From: Amoebophrya sp. A120
Lineage: Eukaryota; Sar; Dinophyceae; Syndiniales; Amoebophryaceae
Assembly: GCA_905178155.1 (NCBI GenBank)
Contig: CAJINV010000005.1
Coordinates: 6,187,207-6,251,206 of the forward strand
DNA: 64,000 nt
Direction: 5' to 3'
Shown here one piece after another: positions 23,301 to 32,300 of the stretch; positions within the stretch are counted from its first letter, which is position 1, and each line of letters opens with the position of its first letter. The position numbers and the translations under genes are program-made. The notes under the pieces are model-generated. The model saw only the letters and a program-made list of their open reading frames with translations, did no database searches and was not told where the DNA came from.

Positions 23301-26300
23301 CATAACATCCGCGGCTCGCGGGCCCCGCGCATACGAGCGCGCGTGCAAAGGCTCGCACGAAATCGACGGCATGGGATGCAGCCTGCTGCCGCAGCTGCTT
23401 GCCCATGATCTGCCCTGCGGGAGGGCTCGCGGCTGGCGCCGTCGCGTCCCCATGTGCATATTGGCTTGACGTGTCGCGGACACCAAGCGCAAATGCGAAT
23501 AAAGAGGGCGGCTAGCTGTAGCTAGCGCTTCGCCCATATCAGCCGCTTTCTCGAGTCTCGTCGAGGGTGGAAGTCAACTCGTAACCACCCACCCAAGCCG
23601 ATGGCTTAACTCGCAAGCAACCAGAAGGCGTTACGTTTCTGGGAGATCCGGGATCCGGGGACGAGCGGGGGGTGGGCGGGCGACGCGGACAGGCCAACCA
23701 GGCCAACTTCCCATCCACCCGGCCGGGTGGATGGGAAGTTGGCCTGCAACTTCTGGTGGGAGGTTTGTTACCCCACTCTAATGCAAGAGTTGCAAGATCC
23801 GGCCTCTCCCTGTTGCCATTCTTGCATCACAAATTCATGTGACAGTTGAGCATGTAACAATTGAGAATCCCATAGAGAAAGAATTCGGTGTGCTCCCTCA
23901 GGTGGTCCCACGCCTGACCCGGAGCTTCCTGGTCCCAATACGAATCCGACGTGTTGCACCTATTGTCTAAATCCGTATACGGTATGGAATGCAAAAATGT
24001 CTGGGTCTGGAAGAGTCATGCTGTAGTTTTGGCATGACACAGAAGGTCTGGTATGGGAGCTCTGGCATCACAGTTTTCGAGAAACTTTCGCAATGCCGAA
24101 TCCGCATGACAAATGTCGCCCCATTTTGGTGGCAGAAACTGTAACTGAGCAGCTTTTGCTACCTATGCATGAGAGATTTTTCTGTGTCCTGAAATGCGCA
24201 TCACAAGTTTGTATTCTTCCAGACATCCAGGGACTTTTACATTTGATATACGGCGTCAGGAAACGATGGTACCCAATATCGCACGTAGAATGCTGCTATG
24301 AACTGCAAAAGCATCGTACTAGTATAAATTGCAATACAAATTAGCTCAGCATTACAAATTAAATTTGTAATGCGGATTTGCCTTAAGTAAATACATAAAA
24401 GCACTTAGTACGAGTACGATACTTTTGCACAGGATAGCTGCCCCCGTTTTAGCGGCCTGCATATCAAATGCAAAAGTGTCGGGGTCTGGAATGCTGCCGG
24501 GTTTGTCATGCATATTCTGCATCACCCAGGATGTCTACTGTAATGCACGGCCTAGTACAACGTAGCATCGCAGATTTTTAGAGGGCCTCCTGCTCCTGAT
24601 GCCTACTCCCCATGACAAATGCCCTCCCCGCGTAGCACAAACTCGCCTCCTCTTTCTGGTCATGCAATACAGATTTTTTTAGAGTCCAAAGTTAGCATCA
24701 CAAGTTCCAACCTTCGGCACCCAGACACTTTGGCATTTGATACTGCACGCAAAGGCACCACCGTCGTCGAAGAAGACGCTCGGGCTATCGTAAGGGAAAA
24801 CCCCTCCTCCCCATATCGACAAGGTGCGCCTCAGAAAATTTGCAATGCTGATCATTGACCAAAGATCGTCTCTGTCTTGCAAGAACGCAACTCCACAGAC
24901 AGCCGCCGCATTCTGCAGGCGGTTTGTGATGCTGTTGGCCCTACAGACTAGACATTTGCCATGCTCAGCGCCTAGCCCAAAACCTTCCTACTCAGGCTTA
25001 TTATAGGCCTGCAGGAGTCTTTTCCAGCAATACAAATCTGATTTGTATACGCAAATACAGCATCAGAAACTTCATTTTGATATGGGGAGGGAGGATTTTT
25101 CCTTTTGATACGGGTTCCGCAGTTTCAGCACTTCGTGCTGCAGTCTGAGGAGGCAAGATTGGTCTACCGCGACACTGTATGCATTGCAAATATCCCTGGA
25201 TGTCTGGAAGGTTTCAATTTGTGATGCTGTCTTACGATTCTGAAAAAATCTGTACTTATTGCATGAACAGCAAAAGCGGTCCAGTTTTTGCCACGGCGAG
25301 AGGGCATTTCTCACACCGTCTAAGCATCAGGAAGCCATCTAAAAGTCTGTGATGCTAGGCCATGCATCACGACAGACATCATGGGTCATGGAAAATACGC
25401 ATGACAAACCTGGCACGTTTCCAGACCCAGACATTTTTGCACTTGATACACTGCTAGGTGCTCCGCCTACCGCAGTCGAAGATGTGGCAGAATATCTACT
25501 TCCGCCTGTGTTTTCCAGATGACTTGTTCCGCTGCTGCTGCTGGTGTCGAGTTGTAATTGCGCACTGGTCCTCATTTCCGAAGGTGCTCTCCTCGTCGGA
25601 GAAGCTGCTGCAGCTGCAGTATTGTGAGGAAAAATCACCCCTCCCCATATCGAAAACGCGCGCTTTTCAAAATTTGCGATGCTGATTTGTGGCCACAGGT
25701 CGAGTCTGTCTTGCAAGAGAGCAAAGCCAGACCTTCCGCCGCATTTCGCAGGCGATTTGTAGTGCTGCTGCGCCAATGGGGCAGACATCTGCCATGCTAA
25801 GTGACTACCTCAAGCCACCCCTGTCCAGGCTTTGTATCTACCTGCAGTGCTCTACTGCAAGACAAAGCTGATTTGTGTACGCAAATACAGCATCACGGAC
25901 TTCCCCTTCGATATGGGGAGGGGGGATTTTTCATTTTGATATGCAGCTGCCGGTGTACTACTAGTGGCCCGGACCGGTGGACCGACTACCACCGACGTCA
26001 TGCCGCCGGCGCCGTATCAAATGCAAAAATGTCTGGGTCTGGAAGAATACAGACCTGTGGTGCGCATTTCAGAACACAGAAAAATCTCCCATGCATAGGC
26101 AGCAAAAGCTGCCCACTTTCTGTCACCAAAATGGGGAATTTGTCATGCGGATTCGGCATTGCGGAACAAGCTTCTGGAAACCTGTGATGCTAGAGCTTCC
26201 ATGCCAGACCTTCTGTGTCATGCAAAAACAGCATGACGCTTCCAGACCCAGACATTTTTACATTTGATACGCCGTCGCCCTGGAATAAATAGCCGGCTTG

Positions 26301-29300
26301 TTCCTCGTCGTTTCTCTTCTGGTACGCTGACGGGCCGCTGTTATCCCACAGAAAAAAGCCGACAGGTCACATTTGTAATGCAAAAATAAATACACAATAG
26401 AAATCTGTATTGCGTAGCCTAAACAGCATGCTATGAGGCCGCCCATGACAGATTTTTTTCTGTATTTATTTTTGCATTACAAATATGCCCTGCCAGCTTT
26501 TTTCTGTGGGATAGCTGTAGGCAGATGAAAAGTGGTCCTCCCGGTCGCGGGGGCCATCGTCCCCGTAGAAGTTGTCGTCCAGAAACGTGTATGAACTGCA
26601 AATATGTCTGAGTCTGGGAGATTGCGAGATTTGTCATGCTAGTCTGGCATGACTCTAAACTCTGTATTGCGTGCCCGCGCAGACGAGCTTTTCTTGTCTG
26701 TCATGCAAAAACGCAGTTTCTCATGCGGAGTACGCAACTCTGAACCACGGAAAAACTTGTCATGCTGGGCAGCGCATTCCAGTGCGCTCACTCTTCCCTT
26801 TCTTGCATCACATCGGAGGTCTTGCATCACAAGTTTCCAGACCCAGAAATGTATGAATTGCATAACGTGCTATTGTTGGCATCTTCTTGAGGGAAAAAAT
26901 CTTGGCTCCTGTTGTTCAGTTTCTGCGCCGTGGCCTGCAGCATCTCCTCCAGCTCAGGCGTTATGATGTTCTCAAATGTTACATTCTCAACTGTTACATG
27001 AATTTGTAATGCAAGACTGGCGAAAGTGAAAGGAGGAAGATTGTGCCTCTTGCATATACAAGTTTGGCGTAGATTTAGATGCTGTCTAGCTCTCCCGATT
27101 TTTGTCATGCGAAGCAGCTCGATCATCTGCCGGCTTAAGGTACTTTCATGTAACTAACAGTTGAGAATGTACTTAACGTTTGAGAACGCCATAGCCGTTT
27201 CCGTGTTGTTTCGGATCGCCGCCTGGATTTCGTCCAGCTGCGCCCGCCCTCCTTCGGTTGCCGTATTCTGTGCAACTACAGTATCGCGCTCGTAGTATTA
27301 TAAATCGCAGTCATGCATTGCAAATCTGCATCACAAGGTAAAACAGCATGACAAATTGCAGATGATCTCATGCTGAGCAAATCCAAATTTGTAGTGCCAT
27401 GTATTATATGCGATTTGATATACTAGTACGATACTTCTTCTTTTGCAATGGTTATGCCGCCAGTTGCGACAACAAAGCCCGGTGCCCAAACAGCCCTGCT
27501 GTGTTGTCTGGCTTTCCCTCCCCGCCCGCTGCACGAGGCTGCTCGATGTGCCCCCGTCCTCCTAGAGACGCCGGCGCCTCCTCCTGCCGTGGGCGCGGCT
27601 GAATCTTTATGCCTGGCGTTGCGTGTGGTTGCAGTAGCGAAAGGGCCCGCAGAAACAGCGGCTGCAGGTGCTTGTTCTGCAAAGCTGCGCCCACAAAGTG
27701 CCGCACGGATATGGCATGCTCAGCTGGATGAACAATCTCAACTGAAACTACGAATGCAACTGCAAGTCGTAAATTTGTCTTGCATAAAAGGGCAACAACA
27801 GAGCCAGAGTCTCGTCTGCTTGCAGCTCCAGGTCTTTTACATGACAAATTTTGTACGGATTATAAATCAAAATCATGCCAATGGTGGGCTCGTGTGTAAA
27901 GAAATCAAACAAGATTTTTCATGCTAGACTCTATGTCAGCCACACAGGTCATTTGCATTTTATTTGCATTCGAAAAACAAAAAAAAAGTCTCCATCTGAA
28001 AACTTTCCCTCTGAGCAGGCCATAATGTAGGACCGCGCCTTCTTATGCTGTGCAAAAGTATCGCACTCGTTTAAATGCAAGCCTTGCATTACAAATCTTG
28101 TTCCCAAGGCAAATCTGCATTACAAATTTTATTTCTCATGCTGATGAACTTTGTAATGCATTTATACGAGTACGATACTTTTGCAGTTCATACTTCTGTT
28201 TCCAATACGACGCCATGGATGGGGAGGCTGTACTATGAACTGCAAAAGTATCGCACTCGTATATTTGCATTACAAACTTCCTCAGCATGAGAAATAAAAT
28301 TTGTAATGCGGATTTACCTTAGCGTAATGCATGATTGCCATACGAGTACGATACTTTTGCACGGGATATGTACTGCCGCCCGACGAAACAACTACCGGCG
28401 GCGCGTGGTCGTCGTGCTGGGTCGACTATCCTGTGCAAAAGTATCGCACTCGTATTGCGATCATGCATTACAAATCTTTTTCTTAAGGTCAATCCACATT
28501 ACAAATTTTTTTTCATGCTGAGGAAATTTGTAATGCATTTATACGAGTACGATACTTTTGCAATTCATAGGGTCGACGTTCCATTTGCTTTTTTTGGAGA
28601 AGCTAGTCCTGCCGGAACGACGTTGTCTTTTATTTGTTGGACAGGAGCGGCAACATTTTGTCTTTTTACTTCATCTTATCAAATGTAAAAATGTCTGGGT
28701 CTGGAAACTTGTGATGCTGGGTGGCGTATCATGATGAGGCCACAGGTGCTGGCTCAGCATGACAAGTTTCTGAGCTTCTAGGCGTTGCCTATTTTGCATG
28801 ACAAAATGCGTTTCTGCATGACAGAAAAGTGGAGCTCTTTGGTAACGTGCATGACAGACTCAAGAGTCATGCCAGACAAGCATGACAAACATGCATTCTT
28901 CCAGACCCAGACATTTTTACATTTGATACATCTTGTTCCTGCGCGCCGAAGAAGGACGCAGAGCCTGAACTGCTTGCTCTTCGTGAAAATGCTTCTTTGC
29001 GAAGCTTGGTCTTGGTCCTCCCCTCCGCGTCATCATCTAGTTTTATTTCCGATTGCTGTAGTTCAACACCAGCATCAACCGAGTGATCACGACGACCATG
29101 TTATCAAAATGAAAAATCCCCCCTCCCCATATCAAAATGAAAATTTCTGACGCTGATTTGCGTACACCAATCCGACTTGTCTCGCAGTAAGGCACTGCGG
29201 CCAAATCCGCACCTAAGGCGGGAGCGCTCAGGTCTAGCTGTTCAGCATTGCAAACGGCTACCCTCTAGGATCAACAGCATGCCAAATCGCTTCCACAATT

Positions 29301-32300
29301 GGGCGGAATCCTCTGCAACTTGTCTTCTTGCAAGACAAACCTGCTTTGTGGTCACACATCAGCAACACAATAAATTTTCGAAAACATACCTTTTCAATAT
29401 GGGGAGGGGGGATTTTTCCTCTCAATACATGTTGGAGGACGCGGCCAGGATGTTGTTGGACATCATGATCAACATCATCTACTCCCTCGTCCTCTTCATG
29501 ATTCCTTTCATTTACATTTTCTTCCACCCCGGGATCCAGATCTCCTAGCTGGGCTCGGCGTTTCGTCTTCGCTGAGACCGCCCGCGCCTGGACGCCCAGA
29601 CCGTCGAGAAAGCTGGCTCCTTTGGAATTGGAAGATGATCTGTGGTCCTCGAAACGTCGGTGGTCGCGGTCGCCATGGTAAAAATCGCGACGCTCATGAG
29701 GAAAAAAAATTGATCCCATATCGCCTTCGCGGGGGGTTGCGGTTGAGGAGGTGGACCCGCCACTGAAAATATGCAATGTAAAAGCATCGATCGTACTAGT
29801 GGTTTTCGATAAATATGTTGACAAGTTGTACAAAAAATTTTTTTCGGAATCCAAACTGAAATTTGTCATGCTCATGCGCAATCTTCAGACCTACGAGATG
29901 TATTTGTCATCTCCATTTGTCATACCAGTAGACAAGCACAAATTATTTCGATGCGGTGGATACAAAAACTGGTCCTGCAACACCAACGCGGTCGAAGCGC
30001 AGGTACAGAAAACACCGGACGCGGTTATGCAGGTTTTTTCAGCTGGAACAAAGACTCAAAAAGTGGAACCATCAATGGAATGCATAAAGTTGTCCTGCAT
30101 AGATACAAAGAGGTGCAGCTTTAGTTCGAGTTTCGTTTGCTCTGCATGACGTCGAATTTGAGTACCGATTTCAATGCGGGGGGGTCGGAGTGTCGCTAGT
30201 TTGTTTATGCTAGACCCGCTTACAGGTACGTCACCTAGTACATTTTGCATCGCAAATCATTCTACCCCTTGAAGAGATGACTGTTCCATCTTCGCAGGCC
30301 ATAACGGTCGCGCAGGTGGAACAGGATGAGGATGAAGGGCTCGGCCCAGCGAGACCCGGTGGTCGTCCCCGACGTGGTGGAAAGGTATATCAAATTAGAA
30401 AAGTCCTCAGCTGTATTTTTCCTCATAGGGCCAAAAAAAAAAAAATTTGCGCGGGTTTTTATGTATCAGAACCAGGCCCACCCTTCAGGAGGTTCTCCGG
30501 GATAGGGTACAGCCTCCATCTATCAGGCTGCATTGCGATGGTGTTTGGGATACGAAAAGCAGACCAATTGAAGCCAATCACGGCGGCAGTGCAAAAAGAA
30601 AAACAGCACACCGTCGCGCTTGAGCAAAAAGTGACCCCGTGTGGCCACCGTAGCATCGGTAATTGAATGCAAAAAAAGCTTCTCCCACTGCTACCGTATT
30701 TGTGCTCACTCTCCTTCCTGACCCTAGGAAAAGCTATGATTTATAGCATCAAAGTGAGCTGCTTTTTGAGAGAGTTCTGATCCAGAGCTCCGTCGTGGAA
30801 GTCATTTGTACTCATAGCAAAAAAAAATGAGTACTCATAGCAAGGTTTCGGACGTCAAAATGCCAAGGATTTTGATCAAAAAAGCAGCTTTTTTTTGCAA
30901 AAAAAGCATCTTTTTTGCCTTCTCCGCATTACAGCCTCGACGGTCCGAGTCACAATTCTGGCCAACTGAGGCACTTCTTGGCCATGCTTTTCAGCGCCAT
31001 ACCGTCGCGATGAGTCCTCTTTTTCAAAGCAATCCCATCACTCACAAATAAGCAGCAGGCGCATAATTTCCGAACTTGCCGTGAATTGCTTTCCGCTTGG
31101 GCGATGCTACACGCCTTGAGTTCTGATCTACAAATATGCTTGAAATTTATTTTTTTTTGCCCTATGAGGAAAAATACAGCTGAGGATGTTTCTCATGTGA
31201 TAAGGTAATATCGGCATTTATTTCTCGGCACAGACTACAACAGTTATGTTGCTGTTGGTGTTTCTTACTCTTCCGCTTGCTGCATTTGAACTTGTTGATG
31301 TTCTTGCGAGGGCAATTTGTTCGTGAAAACGACGCGCCTCCAGCCGGTCGGTTATTTGCGGCAGCTTTTGAAGATTCTGTAGTGGAAGATGTTTGTGGTT
31401 TTCTTGCGCGGAAGACGTAGTTATTCCTGTTCAATAAGTTGTTTTCAGACGAGTCAAAATCAATTTTTCCCGCCGTTGACTCCTCCTCAACATTCTGCTG
31501 CTCCCAGAAGTTGTAGTCCACAGACGACCCCGCGCGACTGCTGGGTCCTCCTCGTTTCAATATTTGTCCCGCAGCAAATCGAACCGGAGGACCAACACGG
31601 GCCGCACAGGTGCAGCAGGATAAAAAAAGCTCCTCCTGGGGAGCTTGTTGCTCTGGCTCGACGAGGGCCACATCTTCACCGTTTACTTCTTCTTCTGGTC
31701 GTTCACCTCGTCGGGGTGCAGCAGGTTGTTGTTCAACATCTACTACATCTTTGGCAGGGGTAGATGAACCGGATGAACCGGATGAATCCACCATCTTGTT
31801 CGTGGTAAAACTCTTTTGCCCGAGATCTTTGTGGTAGTCATTCTTGTCGCCGCGGGGTGGTAGAAGCCGCTCTTCGACGTCATCCTCCTCCCGCGGAATC
31901 GGGGCGGGAACAAGGGCGTCGGTTTTTACATCAACGTCTCCTAGCTTCTCTTGGGATGATGATGATGAAGATGAACCCGATGGTCGTCCCCGACCTGATG
32001 GAAAGGTAATATCGGCATTTATTTCTTGGCACAGACTACAACAGTTATGTTGCTGTTGGTGTTTCTTCTTCTTGTTCTTCTGCTTGCTGCACTTGTTGAT
32101 GTTATTCTTGCGACGGCAATAATTTGTTCGTGAAAATGACCACGCGCCTCCAGCCGGTCGGTTATTTGATGCATCAACGTCTCCTAGCTGCTCTTGGGAT
32201 GATGAAGATGAGCCACCACGTCCTCGCGCCATCATCCTTGTACGAGACAAGATGAGGCTGGTACTGGTACTGGTGTTCGTGTTGGTGCTGCCCCTGCTCC

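Noticed and set aside
22414-23778. mariner-type (TA) assignment for the nested element
   Set aside because: The ends are symmetric only if the duplication is TAA; with TA one end gains an unmatched A.
29430-29548. Plus-strand frame with a membrane-like stretch (MINIIYSLVLFMIPFIYIFF)
   Set aside because: Antisense of an acidic, Asp/Glu/His-rich exon; the exon keeps frame with its neighbours on the minus strand.
5351-31202. Regularly spaced similar repeats that could suggest a CRISPR array
   Set aside because: Units are inverted-repeat elements of 105-1600 bp with target duplications, separated by coding exons; no spacers of constant size and no cas genes.
31162-31202. C-terminal tail SHEKHPQLYFSS of the first exon's open frame
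   Set aside because: These codons lie in intron M; the intron-free twin module shows the real continuation.
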